Assembly: GCA_902712845.1 (NCBI GenBank)
Contig: LR743504.1
Location: forward strand, 2,702,001-2,766,000
Direction: 5' to 3'
Source of the DNA: Methylobacterium bullatum
Lineage (GTDB): Bacteria; Pseudomonadota; Alphaproteobacteria; Rhizobiales; Beijerinckiaceae
DNA: 64,000 bases
Shown: positions 44,122-51,659 of the stretch, in pieces
Layout of the letters: each line of letters opens with the position of its first letter
Position numbering within the stretch: the first letter of the stretch is position 1
The notes under the pieces: generated by a model
What the model saw: the letters and a program-made list of their open reading frames with translations, nothing else
What the model was told of the DNA's origin: nothing
Database searches by the model: none
Position numbers and translations under genes: made by a program

Positions 44122-45507
44122 ATGACCGACGAGTTCGATGTCGATCTGTTCGTCATCGGTGGTGGCTCGGGGGGCGTGCGGGCGGCACGCATCGCGGCCG
44201 GCTACGGCGCCAGGGTGAGTCTCGCCGAAGAGTACCGGATCGGCGGCACCTGCGTGATCCGCGGCTGCGTGCCGAAGAAGCTGATGGTCTATGCGGGGCG
44301 CTTTGCCGACGATTTCGAGGACGCGGCTGGATTCGGCTGGTCGGTGGGCGAGCCGCGCTTCGATTGGAGCGTCCTGAAAACCCGCCGGGACGCCGAGGTC
44401 TCGCGCCTCGAATCGATCTACGACACCAACCTCGAACGGGTGGGCGTCACCGTCATTCCCGAGCGGGCCGTCATCGAGGACGCGCATACGGTCCACCTCA
44501 CCGGCTCGGGCCGCCGGGTTCGGGCGAAGTACATCCTCGTGGCGGTGGGTGCGTATCCGGTGAAGGTGCCGGTCATTCCGGGCGGCGATCTCGGCATCAC
44601 CTCGAACGAGATCTTCGAGCTGGAGACCCTGCCGGAGCGCATCCTTATTATCGGGGGCGGCTACATCGCGGTGGAGTTTGCCAGCGTCTTCGCGCATCTC
44701 GGGTCGCGCACGACCCTGCTGCACCGGGGCGAGCGCCTGCTGCGCGGGTTCGACGATGAGGTTCGCGACGCCCTCGGCCTCGCCTTCGACAAACGCCTGG
44801 ATCTCCGGCTCAACCAGACGGTGGAGCGCCTCGAACGTCGGGACAGCGGCATCGCCGCCACTCTGGGCGACGGCAGCGTCATCGAGGTCGACCAGGTCCT
44901 CGTCGCCACCGGGCGCAGGCCCGCGGTGAGCGGCCTCGGCCTGGAGAATGTCGGCATCGAGACCGACGAGAGCGGCGCGATCCCGGTGGACGCCTTCTCG
45001 CAGACGAGCGTGCCCTCGATCTACGCGGTGGGCGACGTCACCAACCGCGCCGCTCTGACGCCCATCGCCATCCGCGAGGGCCACGCCTTCGCCGACACCG
45101 TCTTCGGCGGCAAACCCTGGGCGGTGAATCACGAGCTCATCGCCACGGCCGTGTTCTCGACGCCCGAGATCGGCACGATCGGCCTCACCGAGGAGCAGGC
45201 GCGCGAGCGGTTCGAGAAGATCGACATCTACAAGTCGAGCTTCCGCTCGATGAAGGCGACACTGTCCAACAGCGCCGAACGTGTCCTCATGAAGATCATC
45301 GTGGATTGCGCCAGCGACAAAGTGCTCGGCGTCCACATCGTCGGCCACGATGCCGGCGAGATCATCCAGGCGGTGGCCATCGCCGTGACGATGGGAGCGA
45401 CGAAGGCCGACTTCGACAGGACCATCGCGGTGCATCCCACGGCCGGCGAGGAACTCGTCACCATGCGGGTTCCCGCCGTGACCAAGCGACCGGAGGGAGT
45501 GGGTTAG
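44122..45507 (+). CDS. gor: Glutathione-disulfide reductase
   Basis: A 461-residue FAD/NADPH oxidoreductase that reduces glutathione disulfide. The FAD site is V-I-G-G-G-S-G-G-V-R-A-A-R. The redox-active pair lies in G-G-T-C-V-I-R-G-C-V-P-K-K. The second Rossmann motif is I-I-G-G-G-Y-I-A-V-E-F. The C-terminal H-P-T-A-G-E-E holds the active-site His/Glu of the partner subunit. All are intact. The downstream FdhF/YdeP-like gene begins 72 bases later on the same strand and may share transcription. Confidence 0.95.
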   Translation: MTDEFDVDLFVIGGGSGGVRAARIAAGYGARVSLAEEYRIGGTCVIRGCVPKKLMVYAGRFADDFEDAAGFGWSVGEPRFDWSVLKTRRDAEVSRLESIYDTNLERVGVTVIPERAVIEDAHTVHLTGSGRRVRAKYILVAVGAYPVKVPVIPGGDLGITSNEIFELETLPERILIIGGGYIAVEFASVFAHLGSRTTLLHRGERLLRGFDDEVRDALGLAFDKRLDLRLNQTVERLERRDSGIAATLGDGSVIEVDQVLVATGRRPAVSGLGLENVGIETDESGAIPVDAFSQTSVPSIYAVGDVTNRAALTPIAIREGHAFADTVFGGKPWAVNHELIATAVFSTPEIGTIGLTEEQARERFEKIDIYKSSFRSMKATLSNSAERVLMKIIVDCASDKVLGVHIVGHDAGEIIQAVAIAVTMGATKADFDRTIAVHPTAGEELVTMRVPAVTKRPEGVG

Positions 45508-45579
45508 GGCCGCACCCTGGAACACGCACTCGGCGCTGCCGTTGGGCTCTGAACCGACTGATCGGCAAAGGCCCAGCGA

Positions 45580-47889
45580 ATGACCGACAAAATGGCGGAG
45601 CCGAAGATCGAGGCCTATGACGGTCCGGCCGGCGGTTGGGGCTCGGCGCAATCCCTCACCGAAATCCTCCTGCGGGAAGAGATCCCGGTTTCCGGCGCGG
45701 CGCTGCTGATGAAGCAGAACAAGCCGGATGGCTTCATGTGCGTGTCCTGCGCCTGGGCCAAGCCTGCAAAGCCGCTGACGTTCGAGTATTGCGAGAACGG
45801 CGCGAAGGCGACGGCCTGGGAGCAGACCGCCAAGCGCTGCGGACCCGACTTCTTCGCCAGGCACACGGTGACCGAACTCCGTGGCTGGACGGATTACGCC
45901 CTGGAGGAGCAGGGCAGGCTCACTCATCCGATGCGCTACGACGCAGGCAGCGATCGTTACGTGCCGGTCTCCTGGGACGAGGCGACGGCGGCGATCGGTC
46001 GGGAATTGCGCGCCCTCGATCCGAAATCGGCGGTGTTCTACGCGTCGGGCCGGGCGTCGCTGGAGACGTCCTACATGTACGGGCTCCTCGCCCGCATGTA
46101 CGGCAACAATAACCTGCCCGATTCGTCCAACATGTGCCACGAGCCGACCTCGGTCGGGCTGAAGTCGTCGATCGGCGTCCCCGTCGGGACGGTGGTGCTG
46201 GACGATTTCGAGACGACCGACCTCATCCTGTTTTTCGGCCAGAATGTCGGCTCGAACGCTCCTCGGATGCTGCACCAGCTGCAGGAGGCGCGCAAACGCC
46301 GGGTTCCGATCGTCACCTTCAACCCCTTGCGCGAACGCGGTCTGGAGCGTTTCACCAACCCGCAATCGGTGGTGGAGATGGCGACCCGCCACGCCACCGA
46401 GATCTCGACCCAGTACCATCAGGTCAAGGCGGGCGGGGATCTCGCGGCGATCACCGGGATGTGCAAGGCGCTCATCGCCGCCGACCGGGAGGCGCTCAGC
46501 GTCGGGCGTCCCGGCATCCTCGACCGGAGCTTCATCGACGAACACACTCATGGGTTCGACGCCTTCGCGGCCTATTGCGAGAAGGAGAGTTGGGCGGCCC
46601 TCGAAGGCCGGTCGGGCCTCACCCGCGCCGCCATCGAGGCGGCGGCCACCGTCTATGCCCGCGCGCGCGCCGTCATCGGCGTCTACGGCATGGGATTGAC
46701 CCAGCACCGCAAGGGCACGGAATCCGTGCAGATGCTGGTGAACCTCCTGCTCCTGCGCGGGAACATCGGGCGCAAGGGCGCCGGCCCCTGTCCGGTTCGC
46801 GGCCATTCCAACGTCCAGGGTCAGCGCACGGTGGGGATCACCGAGAAGCCGGAACTCGCTCCCCTCGATGTCCTGAAGGAGCAATACGGTTTCGAGCCGC
46901 CGCGCGAGAAGGGCCTCAACACGGTGGAAGCCTGCGAGGGCATCGTGTCCGGGGAGGTGAAGGCCTTCATCAGCCTCGGCGGCAACTTCGTCCGCGCCAT
47001 CCCCGAGACGGTGCGGATGGAAGAGGCGTGGCGGACCATGCGCCTCACCGTGCAGATCTCGACCAAGCTCAACCGTTCCCACCTCATCAACGGCAAGGTC
47101 GCCTATATCCTGCCCTGCCTCGGCCGGATCGAGATCGACACCCAGGCGAGCGGCCCGCAGGCCGTCTCCATGGAGAGCTCGACCTCGTGCTTCCACGGTT
47201 CGCGCGGCAAGACCAATCCGGTGAGCGATCAGGTTCGCTCCGAGCCCTGGATCGTCGCCGAGATCGCCAAGGCGACGCTCGAGCCGAATCCGAACGTCCC
47301 CTGGGACGCGTGGGTCAGTGACTATTCCCGCATTCGCGGGGCCATGGAGGCGACCTACCCCGCGGTGTTCCAGAATCTCGAAGGCCGGATGTTCGAGCCG
47401 GGCGGCATCCACAAACCCCTGGCCGCCCGCGAACGCCGATGGGAGACGGAGAGCGGCAAGGCCAATTTCACGGTGCCGGAAGGGATCGAGGCCGATCCCG
47501 ACATGCCGCTGCGGAGCACCGACGCGCTCGACCTCATCACATTGCGCTCGAACGACCAGTTCAACACCACCGTCTACGGCTACGACGACCGTTTCCGTGG
47601 CGTGAAGGGTACCCGGATGGTGCTGTTCATAAATGCCGCCGATATCGCCCGCCTCGGCCTCGCCGATGCCGAGATCGTCGATGTGACGACGGTCGCCGAC
47701 GATAGGGTCCGTTCGGTGAAGGGGCTTCGCATCGTCGCCTACAACATCCCGCCGGGGAATTGCGCGGGCTACTACCCGGAGCTCAATCCGCTCATCCCGC
47801 TCTGGCACCATGACGAGCAATCGAAGACGCCGGCCGCCAAGGCGATCCCGGTTACCATCGCGCGCTCGGCCTCGACCCTTAGGGGTTGA
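45580..47889 (+). CDS. FdhF/YdeP family molybdopterin oxidoreductase
   Basis: A 769-residue molybdopterin-bis(MGD) enzyme of the FdhF/YdeP group, cytoplasmic (no Tat signal). An N-terminal Cys pair (F-M-C-V-S-C-A-W) precedes the catalytic domain. Markers include A-F/Y-Y-A-S-G-R-A-S, S-S-N-M-C-H-E-P-T-S, R-G-N-I-G-R-K-G-A-G-P-C-P-V-R-G-H-S-N and a C-terminal dinucleotide-binding domain (about 640-760). The canonical four-Cys 4Fe-4S motif of formate dehydrogenases is not seen. The substrate is unknown; YdeP is linked to acid resistance in E. coli. Confidence 0.92.
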   Translation: MTDKMAEPKIEAYDGPAGGWGSAQSLTEILLREEIPVSGAALLMKQNKPDGFMCVSCAWAKPAKPLTFEYCENGAKATAWEQTAKRCGPDFFARHTVTELRGWTDYALEEQGRLTHPMRYDAGSDRYVPVSWDEATAAIGRELRALDPKSAVFYASGRASLETSYMYGLLARMYGNNNLPDSSNMCHEPTSVGLKSSIGVPVGTVVLDDFETTDLILFFGQNVGSNAPRMLHQLQEARKRRVPIVTFNPLRERGLERFTNPQSVVEMATRHATEISTQYHQVKAGGDLAAITGMCKALIAADREALSVGRPGILDRSFIDEHTHGFDAFAAYCEKESWAALEGRSGLTRAAIEAAATVYARARAVIGVYGMGLTQHRKGTESVQMLVNLLLLRGNIGRKGAGPCPVRGHSNVQGQRTVGITEKPELAPLDVLKEQYGFEPPREKGLNTVEACEGIVSGEVKAFISLGGNFVRAIPETVRMEEAWRTMRLTVQISTKLNRSHLINGKVAYILPCLGRIEIDTQASGPQAVSMESSTSCFHGSRGKTNPVSDQVRSEPWIVAEIAKATLEPNPNVPWDAWVSDYSRIRGAMEATYPAVFQNLEGRMFEPGGIHKPLAARERRWETESGKANFTVPEGIEADPDMPLRSTDALDLITLRSNDQFNTTVYGYDDRFRGVKGTRMVLFINAADIARLGLADAEIVDVTTVADDRVRSVKGLRIVAYNIPPGNCAGYYPELNPLIPLWHHDEQSKTPAAKAIPVTIARSASTLRG

Positions 47890-47971
47890 GGCCGCCGCGT
47901 CCTCCGGCGCCCGGAGGCCGGCGATGCGAGGCTCACTTGTTTCGGGCGGCTTTCGCGCTCCATAACGGGGC

Positions 47972-48271
47972 ATGGCACAGAACGACGACGCGCATGACCG
48001 GCGCCAGGCGATCATCGACCGAATGCTGGAACAGGCGCTGTTTCCGGATAGCGATCGACGCCTGCCGAGCCACGACGCCCTGCCGGAGGACATGCGTGAA
48101 ACGGTGGATCGCCTGCTCGCCAAGGCCGAAGCGCAGCGGGCACGCCGCCTGACCTACGAGGATCTGGAAGAAGCCCTGCCGCCGCGCGACGTGACGGCCG
48201 AGGATCTCGAAGCGATCTTCTGGATCCTTTCTGAACACGGCATCGCCGTGGAGGACGGGGAGGGCGAGTAG
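47972..48271 (+). CDS. Free-standing sigma-70 region 1.1-like protein
   Basis: A 99-residue acidic protein. Its C-terminal half (L-T-Y-E-D-L-E-E-A-L-P-P, then V-T-A-E-D-L-E-A-I-F-W-I-L-S-E-H-G-I) matches the helix pattern of sigma-70 region 1.1, which in RpoD blocks free sigma from binding DNA. Here no sigma regions 1.2-4 follow. The N-terminal 50 residues are polar and helical. ATG 47972 has a GGGG ribosome site. The possible role, occupying the RNA polymerase main channel or modulating sigma, is inference. Lies 82 bases after the FdhF-like gene. Confidence 0.75.
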   Translation: MAQNDDAHDRRQAIIDRMLEQALFPDSDRRLPSHDALPEDMRETVDRLLAKAEAQRARRLTYEDLEEALPPRDVTAEDLEAIFWILSEHGIAVEDGEGE

Positions 48272-48500
48272 CGACTCCCGCTTCAGACATCCCTCGGATC
48301 GCCCGGCGCCTTGAGTCGACGACGGCCAATCTCCATCTCCGGTCTCGACCTTGGCCTTATCGGGCGGGACCGTCTCGCAACCGGTGGAACCGGCCGGCGC
48401 GTATCCCTCGCTTCTCTTCGAGAACCGCTCTATAAGCCCCGCTCTTCGCGAGGGATTCCCCTTGTCGCGAAGCCGGCCGAGAGGTGGACGGGAGATCATC

Positions 48501-49901
48501 ATGGGCGAGCGTTGGACATCGAAGACCGGTTGGACGCCGACATCCTGGCGTAACCTGCCGATCCAGCAGGTACCGGCCTATCCGGATGCCGCTGCGCTCC
48601 AGACGGTCGAGACCCAGCTCGCCAGCTTTCCGCCCCTCGTTTTTGCAGGTGAGGCGCGCAAGCTGAAATCCGTGCTCGCCCGCGTCTCCACCGGGGAAGC
48701 CTTCCTGTTGCAGGGCGGCGATTGCGCCGAGAGCTTCGACGAGCATTCGGCCGACAACATCCGCGATTTCTTCCGCGTCTTCCTGCAGATGGCGCTGGTG
48801 CTCACCTTCGCCGGTGGGTCACCGGTGGTGAAGGTCGGGCGCATCGCCGGGCAGTTCGCCAAGCCGCGCTCCTCGCCCACCGAGACGATGGATGGCGTGA
48901 GCCTGCCGAGCTACCGGGGCGACATCGTCAACGGCATCACCTTCACCGAGGAAGCGCGCATCCCCGATCCGCGCCGGCAGCTGGAGGCTTACCGCCAGTC
49001 GGCGGCGACGCTCAACCTGCTGCGCGCCTTCGCGACCGGCGGCTATGCCAATCTCGAGAACGCGCATCGCTGGATGCTCGGCTTCGTCAAGGACAGCCCG
49101 CAATCCTCGCGCTACCAGGACGTGGCGGAGCGGATGAGCGACGCCCTCGACTTCATGCGCGCCATCGGCATCAACCCCGAGACGCACCAGGAAGTCCGCA
49201 CCACGGATTTCTTCACGAGCCACGAGGCGCTGCTGCTGGGCTACGAGGAGGCGCTGACCCGCGTCGATTCCACGAGCGGCGACTGGTACGCCACGTCGGG
49301 CCACATGCTCTGGGTCGGCGATCGCACCCGTCAGGCAGATCACGCGCATATCGAGTATGCGCGCGGGATCAAGAACCCGATCGGGCTGAAATGCGGGCCG
49401 TCGATGACCTCCGAGGGGCTGATCAAGCTGATCGACCAGCTCAACCCGGAGAACGAGGCGGGCCGCCTGACCCTGATCTGCCGCTTCGGCGCGGACAAGG
49501 TTGGCGAGCATCTGCCCGGTCTGATCCGCACGGTGGAGCGTGAGGGCCGCAAGGTCGTGTGGGTCTGCGATCCGATGCACGGCAACACCATCGCGGCCGG
49601 CCGCTACAAGACGCGTCCGTTCGAGCGGGTGATGACGGAGATCGAAGGCTTCTTCGGCGTCCACCGGGCGGAGCAGACCATCGCCGGGGGCATTCATCTG
49701 GAGATGACCGGCAAGAACGTGACGGAATGCACCGGCGGCGCCCGCGCGCTGACGGCCGACGACCTGCAGGATCGCTACCACACCTATTGCGATCCCCGCC
49801 TCAATGCGGAGCAGGCGCTGGAAGTCGCGTTCCTCACGGCCGAACTGGTCAAGCGCGAGCGCGCCGAGATCGTCCGCCCACGCCTCGACGCCGCCGAGTA
49901 A
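48501..49901 (+). CDS. Class II 3-deoxy-7-phosphoheptulonate (DAHP) synthase
   Basis: A 466-residue enzyme condensing phosphoenolpyruvate and erythrose 4-phosphate, the first shikimate step. It is the plant/Mycobacterium type II form. Signatures are [13 protein letters not shown] near the N-terminus, [12 protein letters not shown] with the metal Cys, and [22 protein letters not shown] and the C-terminal C-D-P-R-L-N complete the metal site. ATG 48501 has a GGGAGA ribosome site; the frame is open further upstream but not conserved. Monocistronic, ended by hairpins. Confidence 0.96.
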   Translation: MGERWTSKTGWTPTSWRNLPIQQVPAYPDAAALQTVETQLASFPPLVFAGEARKLKSVLARVSTGEAFLLQGGDCAESFDEHSADNIRDFFRVFLQMALVLTFAGGSPVVKVGRIAGQFAKPRSSPTETMDGVSLPSYRGDIVNGITFTEEARIPDPRRQLEAYRQSAATLNLLRAFATGGYANLENAHRWMLGFVKDSPQSSRYQDVAERMSDALDFMRAIGINPETHQEVRTTDFFTSHEALLLGYEEALTRVDSTSGDWYATSGHMLWVGDRTRQADHAHIEYARGIKNPIGLKCGPSMTSEGLIKLIDQLNPENEAGRLTLICRFGADKVGEHLPGLIRTVEREGRKVVWVCDPMHGNTIAAGRYKTRPFERVMTEIEGFFGVHRAEQTIAGGIHLEMTGKNVTECTGGARALTADDLQDRYHTYCDPRLNAEQALEVAFLTAELVKRERAEIVRPRLDAAE

Positions 49902-49913
49902 CACCGGACCCAA

Positions 49914-49959
49914 GCAGGTTTAGCAAAAGTAGTCACCGGTTTTGCGCTCCAAAACCTGC
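49914..49959. repeat. Nested inverted repeat downstream of DAHP synthase
   Basis: GCAGGTTT (49914-49921) pairs with AAACCTGC (49952-49959), and inside it GCAAAA (49923-49928) pairs with TTTTGC (49940-49945). It begins 12 bases after the stop. It may stabilise the mRNA 3' end or be a fragment of a dispersed palindrome. Confidence 0.5.
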
Positions 49960-50029
49960 GACATGTCAAAGACCTGAGCGAGGTGAAGCGTTGGCTCGCC
50001 AATGCCAACCTGCTTAGGCCGGCACAAGA

Positions 50030-50067
50030 AAAAAGCCCTCTCTCCCGGTAAGGGAAAGAGGGCTTTT
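50030..50067. terminator. Bidirectional intrinsic terminator
   Basis: AGCCCTCT pairs with AGAGGGCT with an extended TCCC/GGGA stem above. The hairpin is flanked by an A run on the left and TTTT on the right. It separates DAHP synthase (+) from the convergent 28-residue membrane protein gene and the genes behind it. Confidence 0.88.
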
Positions 50068-50125
50068 CCGTTTCATATCCGCCGCAACGGCATCGCGCCG
50101 GCGCTCGTTCTCGTCCCAATGCGGC

Positions 50126-50212
50126 TCAGTGCAGCCAGGACGTGAAGAAGTAGATCAGCAGAATGATCGGCAATGGGATGCCGATCAACCACAGCAAACC
50201 GCCCTTCATCAT
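50126..50212 (-). CDS. Very small membrane protein (28 aa)
   Basis: A 28-residue single-helix protein: M-M-K-G-G-L-L-W-L-I-G, then I-P-L-P-I-I-L-L-I-Y-F-F and ending T-S-W-L-H before TGA. GGAG lies about 8 bases upstream of the first ATG, ideal spacing. The sequence is almost entirely a membrane helix with a short basic N-terminus, and I recall similar tiny proteins annotated in alphaproteobacteria. It is the gene downstream of the NUDIX gene on the same strand. Function unknown. Confidence 0.75.
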   Translation of the reverse strand: MMKGGLLWLIGIPLPIILLIYFFTSWLH

Positions 50213-50277
50213 GGTCGTACTCCAACTCTATCCTCGTTTGTTCAACGGAACGTGAGCGGGTCCGGTTCCTGGATCGT

Positions 50278-51021
50278 CTACAGAACCTCACGAACGTTTC
50301 TGCCGTTGCGCTCGTAGAAGAACGGGATCGGCAGGTAAGGCGCGAACCCGCCGGCGATCTGCAACTCCAGCTCGTCGAGGACCACACGGGTGATTCGCGG
50401 CAGGTCGAGTTCCCGCGCCTCGGCGAAGCTCACCCAGGCGAGTTCCACGAGTTCGGATGTCGGCGTGACGATCCCCGGCTGTTCGGCGGCCACGGCCTTG
50501 CGGTCGATGGTGAAGAAGCGCGTGTCGAACCGGCGCGGCCGGCCCGGCGGCGTGATCGCCCGCGCCACGAGGTGGAGCGCTTCGAGGTCGGGCATCACGC
50601 CGAACTGCTTGAACGCCTGCCAGCTTCCCTCCGGCACGGTCTCGGGCGGGCCGTATTCGGTGGTGCCGAGGAAGAGGCCGGTTTCCTCTTGGGTCTCGCG
50701 GATCGCCGCCAGGGCGAGCGCCCGACCGAGGGAGTGCGAGGCGCGGGGCACGCGTTTCACCAGGGCATCCTCGGCCCGGGACGACAGGGCACCGGCCACG
50801 CTCATGCGCCGGTCGCCGGGCTCGATCCGCCCACCGGGGAAGACGAACTTTCCGGGCATGAAGGCGAGGCCCTCATGCCGCTTGCCCATCAGGAATTTGG
50901 GATGGCGCGCCGTGCGGTCGATGATGATGAGGGTGGCCGCGTTGCGGGGCCGCAGAGTGGCGGCGCGCCTGGGGGATTCAGGCGCGGCCGAGGCCGGGGG
51001 TAGGATTGTCGCTTGGTCCAA
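50278..51021 (-). CDS. NUDIX hydrolase
   Basis: A 247-residue NUDIX-fold hydrolase. The core reads F-M-P-G-K-F-V-F-P-G-G-R-I-E-P-G-D, and the nudix helix R-E-T-Q-E-E-T-G-L-F-L-G holds the catalytic glutamates. About 40 residues separate these halves, an insertion typical of a larger NUDIX subgroup. The start is a TTG at 51021 preceded by a perfect GGAGG six bases upstream, which is more convincing than the ATG-like start at 51093 that has no such site. This places the start within the end of the DUF983 gene (44-base overlap). Confidence 0.9.
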   Translation of the reverse strand: MDQATILPPASAAPESPRRAATLRPRNAATLIIIDRTARHPKFLMGKRHEGLAFMPGKFVFPGGRIEPGDRRMSVAGALSSRAEDALVKRVPRASHSLGRALALAAIRETQEETGLFLGTTEYGPPETVPEGSWQAFKQFGVMPDLEALHLVARAITPPGRPRRFDTRFFTIDRKAVAAEQPGIVTPTSELVELAWVSFAEARELDLPRITRVVLDELELQIAGGFAPYLPIPFFYERNGRNVREVL

Positions 51022-51457
51022 GCTGAACCTCCTCGGAGCGGGCAATTGCCACGCTTGGGCCAGTCGGTAGCGTGGCAAAGCCCCCCATGCCAAGGGCGTA
51101 CTGCAATCCGACCACCGCGCCCTTCACCGGCTGCAGCAGGGCAAGCGCCGATCCGAGGGTGACGATCGGCCAGAACGAGAGCTGAAACCACAACGGCACG
51201 TCGTAATTCGTCTCGAGCTCGAGGATGAAATACCCGACGATGTGGCCGATGATGAAGATCACCACATAAGGCGGCAAGTCGTCGGCCCGGTGGTGATGGA
51301 ATTCGAGCCCGCACGCGTCGCAGGACGGGCGGACCTTCAGGAACTTGCCGAAGAGCTTGCCCTCGCCGCAATGCGGGCAGCGGCACACGAAACCGCGAGC
51401 CATGGATTTCATGAGGCCGATCCGGTCGCCGGGCAGTGACTCGACGCTCGTGGTCAT
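50978..51457 (-). CDS. DUF983 family membrane protein, second copy
   Basis: A 159-residue DUF983 protein. Paired cysteines (C-R-C-P-H-C-G-E-G and C-D-A-C-G-L-E-F) are followed by two helices (about 68-90 and 96-120) and a variable tail of 40 residues. ATG 51457 has an AGGAT ribosome site. It overlaps the NUDIX gene, and rnr lies upstream on the same strand across a palindromic repeat, so rnr-DUF983-NUDIX may be one locus as is usual in Rhizobiales. Confidence 0.9.
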   Translation of the reverse strand: MTTSVESLPGDRIGLMKSMARGFVCRCPHCGEGKLFGKFLKVRPSCDACGLEFHHHRADDLPPYVVIFIIGHIVGYFILELETNYDVPLWFQLSFWPIVTLGSALALLQPVKGAVVGLQYALGMGGFATLPTGPSVAIARSEEVQLGPSDNPTPGLGRA

Positions 51458-51496
51458 GGAATGACGATCCTGCACTTCAAGTTTCCGATTCACTGG

Positions 51497-51604
51497 CCTC
51501 ATCCTGAGGTGCCCGCGTAGCGGGCCTCGAAGGAGCCCTCCAGCGATCGCTGAGCCGGCTGGAACCCTCCTTCGAGGCCGCTGACGCGGCACCTCAGGAT
51601 GAGG
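51497..51604. repeat. Palindromic intergenic repeat, copy 1
   Basis: About 108 bp beginning CCTCATCCTGAGG and ending CCTCAGGATGAGG, with inner arms sharing GGCCTCGAAGGAG and its complement CTCCTTCGAGGCC. It can fold as one long imperfect hairpin. Further copies are at 54533-54666 and 59342-59487. It lies between rnr and the DUF983 gene. Confidence 0.88.
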
Positions 51605-51659
51605 TCGGTAGTTGGGACCGAGAAACGTTTTTTCGCGGCACCACCCTACACGAGCCGCC

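Noticed and set aside
43753..48123. A 1456-codon open frame on the minus strand
   Set aside because: It runs antisense to gor and the FdhF-like gene, is rich in Arg/His/Gly/Asp, and has no domain pattern. It is a by-product of high GC at third codon positions.
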